Below, in pieces: positions 1 through 6,530 of a stretch of DNA of 8,721 bases. The translations under genes were made by a program, and so were the position numbers. Under the pieces are notes generated by a model that worked only from the letters and a program-made list of their open reading frames with translations, had not been told where the DNA came from and did not search any database. How positions within the stretch are numbered: position 1 is the stretch's first letter; each line of letters starts with the position of its first letter. This DNA is from Haloferacaceae archaeon (lineage in GTDB: Archaea; Halobacteriota; Halobacteria; Halobacteriales; Haloferacaceae), in NCBI GenBank assembly GCA_028274825.1, contig JAQCMZ010000198.1, positions 1-8,721 on the forward strand, read 5' to 3'.

Positions 1-210
1 CACGAGAATAACCGTGATGGTGACGAGTGTGAGTGCCTGAAGTGTGGCAAGGAACTCCACAGTGACTACAACGCTGCTCGGAATATCGGGTGGCGTCTTG
101 TCCAGCACTGGCTCAAGTCTGGGGCTGGACGGGCCACGAGTCAACTGGCTCTCAAGTCAGGGACGGTGAACGCGAACGGCGATTACACGCCTTCCGCCCT
201 GTGCGGATAG
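1..210 (+). CDS. tnpB: TnpB (IS200/IS605-type OrfB), 3' fragment cut by window edge
   Basis: Only the last 69 codons are inside the window; the frame is open from base 1 to a TAG at 208-210, so the 5' part lies outside. The visible piece holds the second half of the TnpB zinc ribbon (C-E-C-L-K-C, about codons 10-15). It is followed by the third RuvC motif L-H-S-D-Y-N-A-A-R-N-I-G, whose Asp is the last catalytic residue of the family. The tail (WRLVQHW, then QLALKSGTVNANGDYTP) is typical of haloarchaeal TnpB as I know it. TnpB is an RNA-guided DNA nuclease of IS200/IS605 elements that uses an RNA made from the 3' end of its own gene and element. This protein belongs to a different TnpB subfamily from the one at 4047-5840. 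Family assignment is firm; whether the full gene is intact cannot be seen. Confidence 0.88.
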   Translation, partial: HENNRDGDECECLKCGKELHSDYNAARNIGWRLVQHWLKSGAGRATSQLALKSGTVNANGDYTPSALCG

Positions 211-229
211 AGCGGGAGTCCACTGACAA

Positions 230-306
230 GCCTCGGGGTCGGACGGAAATCTTTGATTTCCGTGATGACGAGAATCTTCGATTCTCGAACCACTTGACCC
301 CGAGGC
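230..306 (+). ncRNA. two-hairpin structure with closing stem after tnpB (probable right end / omega-RNA scaffold)
   Basis: Three nested perfect inverted repeats are read directly. The outer stem is GCCTCGGGGTC at 230-240 pairing with 296-306 (11 bp). Inside it sit hairpin one, 243-251 with 255-263 (9 bp, TTT loop), and hairpin two, 269-276 with 280-287 (8 bp, TTC loop). Together they make a three-way junction starting 20 nt after the tnpB stop. IS605-family right ends carry hairpins, and TnpB uses an RNA from this region, so an omega-RNA scaffold or element right end is the natural reading. It could instead be only a DNA recognition structure. The exact right boundary of the element is not visible. 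Confidence 0.5.
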
Positions 307-351
307 AGTTGACGAATGGAGTACTGACACGGCGGCAGCGCAGGGAATCTC

Positions 352-1557
352 TTGGATGACAGCGCGGACAGACGCCAGTACCGCCACACCCCTGGTCACG
401 CGGTCACGAGCCAGCACCTGGGGGCTAATACGGGTGCGAGTCTCATCTCCACGGGTCTGGCCGCCTACGAAATCGCGCCGGCGAGCGTCAGCCCTCTGAT
501 CCAGGACTCACTCGGCGTCAGCGCCAGCCGTGCCGGGCTGTTGGTTGGGGTCATGTTCGGCACGGCGGTAATCGCCAGCCTGCCCGCCGGCGCAGTCTTA
601 GACCGGACAAATTCCAGACGGGCCGTGGCAGTCGCGGTCGGCGCGCTAATCGGCGCGTGCGTGTGGGGCTGGATCGCAGGCCGGGCGGGGGATTACGACT
701 CCCTGCTGGCCTCGCGAGCGCTGGGCGGGGGCGCCTTCGTCGTCATCTGGAACGGCGCGATTGATGTCGTGAGTCGGGCCGTCGAGCCTGGGACTTGTGC
801 GACGGCAGTGGGCGTGTTCACCGCGAGCGGGCCAGTCGGCTTTGCGCTCGGCCAGAGCACCAGCCCCCTAATTGCGAACCAGGGTGGGTGGACGGCTTCA
901 TTTCTCGCGTTCGCCGGTATCGCTCTGGTTGGGCTCGCGCTCTTCTGGCCCACCAGTCGTGGACTCGGAGAAAGCGACTCGACGGCCCCATCAGTACAGG
1001 AGTTCAGCGCGGTCCTCCGGAATCCGGCGGTGTGGACCGTCGGTCTGCTGGGATTTTTGGCGTACTCGCTGTACCTGTTCGTCAACAGCTGGGGAGGCTC
1101 GTTCCTGACCGAAGAGTTGGGCTACTCGCTGGCGGTCAGTGGCGCTCTCGTGGCTGTCTTTCCAGCGATCGGTATGATCTCTCGGGCGAGTAGTGGGGTC
1201 CTTTCGGACCGCGTATTCGGCGGCCGACGGCGGCCACTTCTCGTCGCCGCGTTCGCGGTGGCGTCCCCGCTGGTAGTCGTTTTCAGCCAGTTCGACTCGC
1301 TTCCGGTGTTAGTCGCCTCGCTCCTGCTGGCCGGCTTCGCGGTCCAGATCGTCATGGGGCTGTCGTACACATACGTTCGCGAAGTTGTAGAGCCGCAGGT
1401 GGCTGCGACGGCCGTGGCACTCCAGACGAGTGTGGGCCTGGCGGGCGCGTTCCTCGCACCGATCGCCGGCGGGATACTGATCGATATGGCCGGGTTCCGG
1501 AGTGCGTTTCTCCTGGCGGCTTTGTTTGCCGCCTGCGGAGCCGTCGTCACCTGGTGA
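352..1557 (+). CDS. MFS permease, possibly with altered or truncated 5' end
   Basis: A 401-aa integral membrane protein of the major facilitator superfamily with about twelve hydrophobic segments. The TM2-TM3 loop carries the family motif A as G-A-V-L-D-R-T-N-S-R-R (residues 80-90). The equivalent loop in the second half is G-V-L-S-D-R-V-F-G-G-R-R-R (282-294). A polar central loop lies near 200-225. It is clearly paralogous to the permease at 2558-3823: both have V-L-R-N-P-x-V-W, F-L-x-Y-S-L-Y, F/V-N-S-W and V-A-V-F-P-A before TM8. The substrate cannot be told. The only possible start is TTG at 352: a stop lies at 325-327 and there is no in-frame ATG or GTG before Met68. Similarity to the paralogue begins at about residue 27, and the first 26 residues are polar. 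No TATA box or Shine-Dalgarno is seen and tnpB right-end DNA lies just upstream, so the native 5' end may be lost. The protein also ends about ten residues before the paralogue does. Confidence 0.85.
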   Translation: MDDSADRRQYRHTPGHAVTSQHLGANTGASLISTGLAAYEIAPASVSPLIQDSLGVSASRAGLLVGVMFGTAVIASLPAGAVLDRTNSRRAVAVAVGALIGACVWGWIAGRAGDYDSLLASRALGGGAFVVIWNGAIDVVSRAVEPGTCATAVGVFTASGPVGFALGQSTSPLIANQGGWTASFLAFAGIALVGLALFWPTSRGLGESDSTAPSVQEFSAVLRNPAVWTVGLLGFLAYSLYLFVNSWGGSFLTEELGYSLAVSGALVAVFPAIGMISRASSGVLSDRVFGGRRRPLLVAAFAVASPLVVVFSQFDSLPVLVASLLLAGFAVQIVMGLSYTYVREVVEPQVAATAVALQTSVGLAGAFLAPIAGGILIDMAGFRSAFLLAALFAACGAVVTW

Positions 1558-1786
1558 GCGCCCGAGCCGGGCCCGTGAGCAGTCCCCGCAGATCACGACT
1601 GTGCGTCGAACATCAGTGCCGATTCTGGGTTCCGAGTATCCAATCGATAGTGAGCCTGACTTGAGAGCGGGGATATCGGTCGGCACGGCAGGGCAAGGTA
1701 GCCGAGAGTCGAGCCGTGACGGACGGTCGAAGTGAATACGCAAGCGCACGATACGACTCTCACGGGAGACTCAGAGACAGCTTCAC

Positions 1787-2164
1787 TCAGGTGGACTGTT
1801 CGATGACCCAGACGTTCCAGGAGTTGGCCTTCCAGACCGTATCCAAGAGCGCGCCAACGACCGGGATGAATCCGATGAGGATGTCGACGGTCGCGATGCC
1901 GAGCATCAACGCGACTGCGAGCGGGCCGACACCGGCACGCCAGCCTTCGAAGACGACATACAGCGAAATCACTGCCGCAACCACGTCACCGGCGATCGGC
2001 AACAATGTCAAGAACGGATCGAGTCCGATACGGTAATCGATTCCCGGAATCCGGATCGCGTCGTCCATCAATCGCGCTGCCGCCTTTGCCCGACCTTTCG
2101 GCGTGCTCAGGTCGTGGTTTGGAGATGCCATATCTGCAGTAGTCGGTCGGTTGTCTTGAGTCAT
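1787..2164 (-). CDS. DUF4112 domain membrane protein
   Basis: A 125-aa protein with the DUF4112 pattern. It has R-L-M-D-D-A-I-R-I-P-G and Y-R-I-G-L-D-P (residues 31-50), a hydrophobic segment at about 51-73 containing P-I-A-G-D, and a second at about 82-106 containing G-F-I-P-V-V-G. It ends with the family's W-K-A-N-x-x-N at 111-117. It should be a small two-helix membrane protein; the function of the family is unknown. The length is normal for the family. The first ATG at 2164 is used. An internal ATG at 2131 would shorten the polar N-terminus by eleven residues and is equally possible, because neither start has a Shine-Dalgarno or a convincing TATA box. It is convergent with the permease at 352-1557, with 229 bp between the stops where I see no gene. 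Confidence 0.85.
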   Translation of the reverse strand: MTQDNRPTTADMASPNHDLSTPKGRAKAAARLMDDAIRIPGIDYRIGLDPFLTLLPIAGDVVAAVISLYVVFEGWRAGVGPLAVALMLGIATVDILIGFIPVVGALLDTVWKANSWNVWVIEQST

Positions 2165-2557
2165 TTGGGAGTGGGGGAAGTTCCCGCGAGCCGAGAGATG
2201 TCCCGGTCCGCCTCCGAGGCCAAACTCAAGCCCGTGGCGACCGTCATCGGGCGGGTCTGGGCTGGGCTGGAATCGCTTTTCGGGTCTCGGAGACTCTCAT
2301 CGTCTGCAAATCCGGACTCCCGACTGTCGCTCCCTCCGCGGCTGACTCTCCACCCGCTCCCCACGCGAGGGGCTTCGGAGCGGGCTGCAGTCAGTCTGCG
2401 GCCGATATCTTCTCGGGGGAGACGAGTCGAAGATAGCGGCTGGGGTCGTGAGAACGAGTTGACGCAATCGCTAATTACATTCAGGCGGTCAAGCCGCTGA
2501 TAAACCCGACTATCACCGCAGAAAAAGTGAGCTCGGTGACGAGTCAGCGGTGGACAA
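2165..2557. other. gene-free stretch between two - strand genes
   Basis: No frame on either strand here has family motifs or a credible start. The long - strand frame crossing it is the out-of-frame extension of the permease at 2558-3823, and the + strand frame is rich in Arg and Ser without any pattern. The stretch should hold the promoter of the DUF4112 gene and the 3' end of the permease transcript. A small hairpin with one bulge lies at about 2482-2499 (GCGG-TCAAG-CCGC core). I see no other structure. Confidence 0.6.
2522..2526 (-). terminator. oligo-T tract after permease stop
   Basis: On the - strand a run of five T follows the stop of the permease (2558-2560) by about 30 nt. Archaeal transcription often ends at T-rich tracts without a strong hairpin, so this is a plausible terminator. 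The run is short and the call is weak. Confidence 0.3.
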
Positions 2558-3823
2558 TCAGGTGGCCGTACTCGGCCTACCGGATTCGGCCATTTGCCAG
2601 ACAATAATCGCCCCCACCACACCGATGCCGATGGCGAACGGAAACAGGACGGTCGTCGTCCCGACAAGGGCAACCAGTTTTCCAGCCACGACGGGCGCGA
2701 CGAACGACCCGAGCCAGCCGGCGACACTCGCGAACGAGACAGCCGTCCCAGCGGCGCTGGGTTCGACGGTCTCTCGACTGGCCTGATACATGAGCCCGAT
2801 ATGTAGTTGGATGAACACGCCCGCGAGGACAAGCACCACGACTAACACCGCGATTGTCGCGCTATAGTACATAACAGCCGCCAGGACGGCTGCTCCGACG
2901 AACGAGACGGCGAAGACGGGCCGCCGTCGCTGGGTGAACACCGTGTCGGACAGCCAGCCACCTACGGGCCGAGCGAGAATCCCAACTGCGGGAAACACCG
3001 CGACGAACGTCCCGCTTTCGGCCAGCGAGACCCCGAACTGCCGGGTGATGTACGTCGGCATCCAAGAATTGAACGTCATGTACAGTGAGTAACCCAGGAA
3101 CGTGACGAGGACGATCACCCACACGTTCGGGTTTCGCAACACCCGGACGAATCCGGCCCGCGTCATCGGCTCTGCTGCCGTCTGGAATCGGGTCACCCGG
3201 CCGACGGCGACGTAGAACCCGAGCGACATCACGAACACCGCGCTGCCGAAGACCGGAAACACGCCTGGCCAGCTCACGACCTCCGCGAGGCGTGGTGCGC
3301 CGAGTTGGCCGAGTGCGTACCCCGCCGGATACCCGGAGATGATCACCGATGTCGCCGTCGCTCGCCTGTCGGCCGGGACTGCGCTCGACGCAATATCGAT
3401 ACTGACCACCCACAGGACGAACATCCCGACGCCTGCGAGTAAACGCGAACCGATGAGCAGTGAGACATCCCCAGTGCTCGCGGCATACCAGTCGCCAACA
3501 CTACCCAGCGCGAGGATAGCCGCCGCCGCTGGGACGGCCGCCCGAGTCTCGATACGGTCGAGATAGATCCCGATCGGCACCCCGATGACCGTCGCAGTGA
3601 CCTGCGGCATCGAGACGAGTGCAGCCGCCGTCGCCTCGGTAATCTTCAGATCGGCTATCACGACCGTGAGCACGCTGGCTGGCGTGATTAGATAGGCGCC
3701 GACGAACAACAGCACCAGCCACCCGGTCGCAATCGTCGTGATCCGCCACGCCGACCCCACATCGAGAGAGCGACTGTCTGTTACTCTACGATTCAACACG
3801 CCAAATCGTCGAAAACCGGGCAT
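2558..3823 (-). CDS. MFS permease (paralogue of the 352-1557 protein)
   Basis: A 421-aa major facilitator superfamily permease with about twelve membrane segments; TM1 is at residues 29-56 (G-W-L-V-L-L-F-V-G-A-Y, then T-P-A-S-V). The motif A loop reads G-I-Y-L-D-R-I-E-T-R (85-94). The matching second-half loop reads G-W-L-S-D-T-V-F-T-Q-R-R-R (289-301). It shares with the permease at 352-1557 the block V-L-R-N-P-x-V-W, F-L-G-Y-S-L-Y, F-N-S-W (about 228-254) and V-A-V-F-P-A-V-G-I (274-282), so the two are paralogues. The substrate is unknown. The start is the ATG at 3823; a GTG at codon 22 would remove a polar leader and is an alternative. No Shine-Dalgarno or TATA box at the expected distance is visible upstream, where DNA belonging to the tnpB element or its flank begins within a few tens of bases. 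Confidence 0.9.
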   Translation of the reverse strand: MPGFRRFGVLNRRVTDSRSLDVGSAWRITTIATGWLVLLFVGAYLITPASVLTVVIADLKITEATAAALVSMPQVTATVIGVPIGIYLDRIETRAAVPAAAAILALGSVGDWYAASTGDVSLLIGSRLLAGVGMFVLWVVSIDIASSAVPADRRATATSVIISGYPAGYALGQLGAPRLAEVVSWPGVFPVFGSAVFVMSLGFYVAVGRVTRFQTAAEPMTRAGFVRVLRNPNVWVIVLVTFLGYSLYMTFNSWMPTYITRQFGVSLAESGTFVAVFPAVGILARPVGGWLSDTVFTQRRRPVFAVSFVGAAVLAAVMYYSATIAVLVVVLVLAGVFIQLHIGLMYQASRETVEPSAAGTAVSFASVAGWLGSFVAPVVAGKLVALVGTTTVLFPFAIGIGVVGAIIVWQMAESGRPSTAT

Positions 3824-4026
3824 AACTCTACTGATTTTGAGATCTCACCGTGAGGACAGGGTTTCTCGGTTCTCGACGCCGCTATCTGCCCGCGTGAGCC
3901 CTTCGTGGCCGAACTCAGCGGGAGGGGTAAAACATACCAGACGGCAATGTCCATTCTCTCCTCTCTCATTGAGACTCCTCCAGACCAGGTACTCTCCGGC
4001 GACATTACAGAAATTCACGGAGAAAG
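3824..4026. other. upstream flank of the tnpB element; possible element remnant
   Basis: This stretch lies between the permease start and the left hairpin of the IS1341-type element. No gene with recognisable motifs is seen. On the - strand an open frame enters from the left hairpin and ends at 3845; part of it reads F-T-P-P-A-E-F-G-H-E-G-L-T-R-A-D. It has the look of IS-associated sequence I associate with haloarchaea, but I cannot confirm this by search. It should also contain the promoter of the permease at 2558-3823, which I could not locate. Confidence 0.35.
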
Positions 4027-4046
4027 CCCACGACTTCAGTCGTGGG
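4027..4046 (+). repeat. left-end hairpin of the IS1341-type element
   Basis: A perfect 9-bp stem: 4027-4035 CCCACGACT pairs with 4038-4046 AGTCGTGGG around a TC loop. The sequence recurs in direct orientation at the right end (5561-5580) with one base changed. The chosen tnpB ATG follows immediately at 4047. Confidence 0.85.
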
Positions 4047-5840
4047 ATGAATCCGTCACTCCTGCGGACGACCACAATTCGGACGCTTGACTGCAATCCC
4101 ACCGTTCACAAGCCAATAGACCGACATATACTGTGTGACCGACCACAGCGCACGACCGAGTATATTGCGGAGCCGGGTAGTCGCCGGTACCGTGAGTGCT
4201 TATTCGAGTGGTTGGCCGCCCATGCTCCATTGTGGAACCAACTCACCTCCCGTCGCCGGCAAGCCTACTTCGGTGACGATGGTGACGTCTGGGATGTCGA
4301 GTACACTGACCTCTCCGAGGACTACGCACCCATACTCGGGAAGGCCGCTTGCCAACAGGTCGCGCGTAAAAACAGCGAAGCATGGCAGAGTCACTTCCGC
4401 TTGCTTGAGCAGTATCATAACGACGCAGATTCGTCGGTGACGGAGAAACCCAGTCCACCCGGATACTGGGGGAATCGTGACGAGGGCTCCGAACTGCATG
4501 GCCTCGTCCGGAACGACCTCTACACGTTCGACTGGGGCGAAGACCGGAGTACGCTCGAATTCGGCGTCGGTGACGTGCTCAAAGACAAATACAACTTCGA
4601 ATATCAAGAGCGCGTCACGCTTGAACTCCGGGCCAGCCCACAGTGGAATGGCGACGATAGCAGGTTGGAACTCGTCTCCGACGAAGCAGCAGATACGCTT
4701 CGTGTCAAGTATCCGGTTCGCATTCGGCCAGAGCGATTGCAGGAGCAGCGACTGGATGCCGTCACTCACACACTCGATACCGAGAACACGACACACACTG
4801 CTGCTATCGATGGAGGCGCGAACAACACTCTTGCCATCGTCACCTCCCAAGGTGACACTGCAGTTTCTCACACCTGTCCGGAGTGTGACGAGTTCCAAGA
4901 GCTGTCCGGGCTGATTGGCGAGCGACAATCAGAACTCCCCGACAACCAGTATACGAGCAAGCGCGTCCAACGAGTATCCGACAAACGCAGGAAAAGGCGT
5001 GATCATAGCCGTGATGCAGCGGTGAAACACGCCGCAGACTGGCTCTTGGAACGCACCGTAGACACAGTGTCCGTCGGAGATCTGACCGATGTACTGGGGA
5101 CACACTGGTCAGCGACGGTGACCGAGAAGACGCACAACTTCTGGTCACACCGCCAACTCGGTGACCGGCTTGAACTCACGCTCGGTGATGCCGGCATCAC
5201 GGTTGAACAAGTGAGCGATGCTGATTCGAGCAGCCAGTGCCCGGAGTGTGGAAGTGAGACCGTGACACACGATGGTGAGGAGTTCTGCTGTCAGGATTGT
5301 GAGTTGGACGCCCACAGTGATGTAGCAGGAGCGTGGAATCTCTCGGAGTCTGAGGGTGGGCCGATGGCACGGCCTGTTGCCCTCTCTGCTGACCGCGAGA
5401 GGGATCCCCCCCGAGAGGGGGCCTACTGGGAGTGGAACGGTCACGATTGGACACCCAGCAGTGTTGGGGACCAATCGCGTCCAGTTGAGCAACCCAGCAT
5501 CAGCGAACCCGCACGGTCACAGCCGGGGGAATCCACTGGCCGGATTGCCCACGGAGGAATCCCACGACTTCAGTCCTGGGAGGGTGTCAAGCTGACGGGG
5601 TCGAATCGAGAGCCACGGGTAGCCCCCGAAATTCATAACCAGGACCACACCGACGGACTCGGGGTGACGGGGATCGGCGGCGCTAAAAGACGAGCCCCGA
5701 GACGGCGGATACGGGTCAGCGGCTATCATGTACTGCTCGTCCATCTCATCAACACGGTATCAGCTGCTGGCAATTCGATCGGCGATATCCGAGACGGACC
5801 GCACAACCTGGCGATCCAGTACCATTCTACGGGGGTGTAG
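4047..5840 (+). CDS. tnpB: TnpB (OrfB) of IS1341-type element, with C-terminal read-through into flank
   Basis: A 597-aa RNA-guided nuclease-family protein. The first RuvC motif is A-I-D-G-G-A-N-N-T-L with Asp255. The second RuvC position reads T-V-S-V-G-D-L-T-D-V, giving Gly344-Asp345 where most TnpB proteins have Glu-Asp-Leu. The zinc ribbon is C-P-E-C (398-401) plus C-Q-D-C (415-418). The third RuvC motif is H-S-D-V-A-G-A-W-N with Asp425. A basic helical stretch (K-R-R-K-R-R-D-H-S-R-D) precedes the second motif. The ATG at 4047 directly follows the left hairpin; the frame is open further upstream, but that part lies outside the element. The protein encoded inside the element ends near residue 515 (Val-Lys at the right end). 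Residues 516-597 come from flanking DNA because no stop lies within the element. If the second acidic residue is truly missing, nuclease activity is doubtful. Confidence 0.85.
   Translation: MNPSLLRTTTIRTLDCNPTVHKPIDRHILCDRPQRTTEYIAEPGSRRYRECLFEWLAAHAPLWNQLTSRRRQAYFGDDGDVWDVEYTDLSEDYAPILGKAACQQVARKNSEAWQSHFRLLEQYHNDADSSVTEKPSPPGYWGNRDEGSELHGLVRNDLYTFDWGEDRSTLEFGVGDVLKDKYNFEYQERVTLELRASPQWNGDDSRLELVSDEAADTLRVKYPVRIRPERLQEQRLDAVTHTLDTENTTHTAAIDGGANNTLAIVTSQGDTAVSHTCPECDEFQELSGLIGERQSELPDNQYTSKRVQRVSDKRRKRRDHSRDAAVKHAADWLLERTVDTVSVGDLTDVLGTHWSATVTEKTHNFWSHRQLGDRLELTLGDAGITVEQVSDADSSSQCPECGSETVTHDGEEFCCQDCELDAHSDVAGAWNLSESEGGPMARPVALSADRERDPPREGAYWEWNGHDWTPSSVGDQSRPVEQPSISEPARSQPGESTGRIAHGGIPRLQSWEGVKLTGSNREPRVAPEIHNQDHTDGLGVTGIGGAKRRAPRRRIRVSGYHVLLVHLINTVSAAGNSIGDIRDGPHNLAIQYHSTGV
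5380..5591 (+). ncRNA. predicted omega-RNA (sense-overlapping RNA) region at the tnpB 3' end
   Basis: Three successive stem-loops occur in the last part of the element. The first is 5380-5386 with 5397-5403 (7 bp, 10-nt loop). The second is 5408-5412 with 5417-5421 (CCCCC-GAGA-GGGGG, a GNRA-type loop). The third is the right-end hairpin 5561-5580. Sense-overlapping RNAs from the 3' ends of IS1341-type tnpB genes are known in Halobacterium, and TnpB guide RNAs derive from this region. The start is inferred from the first hairpin. The guide would be the bases just after 5591, beginning CTGACGGGG. Confidence 0.4.
5561..5580 (+). repeat. right-end hairpin of the IS1341-type element
   Basis: A direct copy of the left-end hairpin: 5561-5569 CCCACGACT, TC loop, 5572-5580 AGTCCTGGG. 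One base differs (C for G at 5576), leaving a single C-C mismatch in the stem. It is followed by the typical end sequence ending TGTCAAG at 5591. Confidence 0.8.
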
Positions 5841-6041
5841 ATACTCGGCAGTCACGGTGTCAAGCCACTATCAAACCCAAAACGACGAGACTAGTCAAAC
5901 GTCCGAGCGTCTATCTCGAGTCTCACCGCTATCCGGGAATCAACTCTACTCTAGTCTCGGTTCTCGATCGGGTCTCTGATGCCGTTTCACTGCTGTGGCT
6001 TCTGGCCCAGACGAACGGTCGGCTCCGGCCGTCAGTCGTCG
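5592..6041. other. flank of the tnpB element without an independent gene
   Basis: The first 249 bases are read as the C-terminal tail of the tnpB frame. On the - strand, one frame starting at ATG 5825 stops after 21 codons (TGA at 5760-5762). It then stays open through R-V-D-E-M-D-E-Q-Y-M and on across the element right end. This could be a disrupted gene, but it matches no family I recognise. From 5841 to 6041 nothing clear is seen. A T4 run on the - strand at about 5880 could end the ParB-operon transcript. Confidence 0.45.
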
Positions 6042-6530
6042 CTATTCTCGTCGGTGAGCGATGGCGACCAACTCACGCGCCTGGTCGTCGGTGACATCGA
6101 TTACTTCGACGGGGTGTCGAACGAGCCCGGCGACAGCCGCGGCTGTGATGCGTTTGTGCCCGTTGATTATTGTCCCGTCTTCTCGAACCACCGGAAACGA
6201 GCCCGCGTATTGATTCCGGTAGCAATTCCGAACGATCTCGTCTTTCGGCGAGAACTCTCCCTCGTGGTCCGGGTGTGGAGTGAGTTCTTCCACCGGCCGG
6301 CATTCGATTCGTTTTGCCGGGCGGAGCACTTCGACGACTCCCGGCGTCCTAATGAACACACTCCCGAGTTCTTCTCCCTCACCGGTCCGCACGTCGTGCA
6401 AGACGACACTCCCTCGACCGTGATGCACCTTCTCGACCCATCCGTGGTACGTGGTCTCGTTTTGAGTGACCCGAACGTGTTTTCCGCGGAGTGTCCGGTC
6501 GAGTGTGTTGTTGAACGGGTTGGAGCTCAT
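6042..6530 (-). CDS. ParB/sulfiredoxin-like domain protein with N-terminal Sm-like domain
   Basis: A 162-aa protein. The C-terminal half (about 75-160) is a ParB N-terminal/Srx-like domain: P-V-V-R-E-D-G-T-I-I-N-G-H-K-R (113-127), with the family's G-H-x-R box, then T-A-A-A-V-A-G-L, then V-E-V-I-D-V-T-D-D-Q-A. ParB proteins of this fold bind and hydrolyse CTP, but this one lacks the helix-turn-helix and dimer domains of plasmid ParB, so a classical partition role is not shown. The N-terminal part (about 14-69: L-R-G-K-H-V-R-V, G-W-V, S-V-V-L-H-D-V, L-G-S-V-F-I-R) looks like a small beta barrel of the Sm/LSm type; this is an inference from the pattern. The ATG at 6530 has GGAGG seven bases upstream and overlaps the stop of the 50-aa ORF before it. 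No parA neighbour is present. Confidence 0.82.
   Translation of the reverse strand: MSSNPFNNTLDRTLRGKHVRVTQNETTYHGWVEKVHHGRGSVVLHDVRTGEGEELGSVFIRTPGVVEVLRPAKRIECRPVEELTPHPDHEGEFSPKDEIVRNCYRNQYAGSFPVVREDGTIINGHKRITAAAVAGLVRHPVEVIDVTDDQARELVAIAHRRE

Larger units (their letters stand above)
4027..5591 (+). mobile_element. IS1341-type element (IS200/IS605 family, tnpB only, no tnpA)
   Basis: The element is about 1.56 kb and is bounded by two near-identical hairpin sequences in direct orientation, at 4027-4046 and 5561-5580, with a single tnpB gene between them. The right end runs to about GGTGTCAAG at 5583-5591. These ends match the pattern I know for haloarchaeal IS1341-type elements, which have no terminal inverted repeats and make no target duplication. 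No IS200-type tnpA (Y1 transposase) is present, so movement would need TnpA in trans. The exact left boundary may lie a few to many bases before the hairpin, since no target duplication marks it. Confidence 0.8.

Noticed and set aside
90..359. + strand frame of 89 codons
   Set aside because: It overlaps the tnpB 3' end in another frame and runs through the hairpin structure; low-complexity Arg/Glu content with no motif.
2161..2832. - strand frame of 223 codons
   Set aside because: It is out of frame with the permease at 2558-3823 for its first part and is Arg/Ser-rich without motifs in the rest.
3738..4046. Upstream in-frame extension of the tnpB frame (103 codons before the ATG at 4047)
   Set aside because: It overlaps the 5' end of the opposite-strand permease and lies outside the element's left hairpin; it has no TnpB-like sequence.
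3845..4102. - strand frame ending in F-G-H-E-G-L-T-R-A-D
   Set aside because: It spans the left hairpin of the element and has no family motif; treated as possible IS-related remnant, not a gene.
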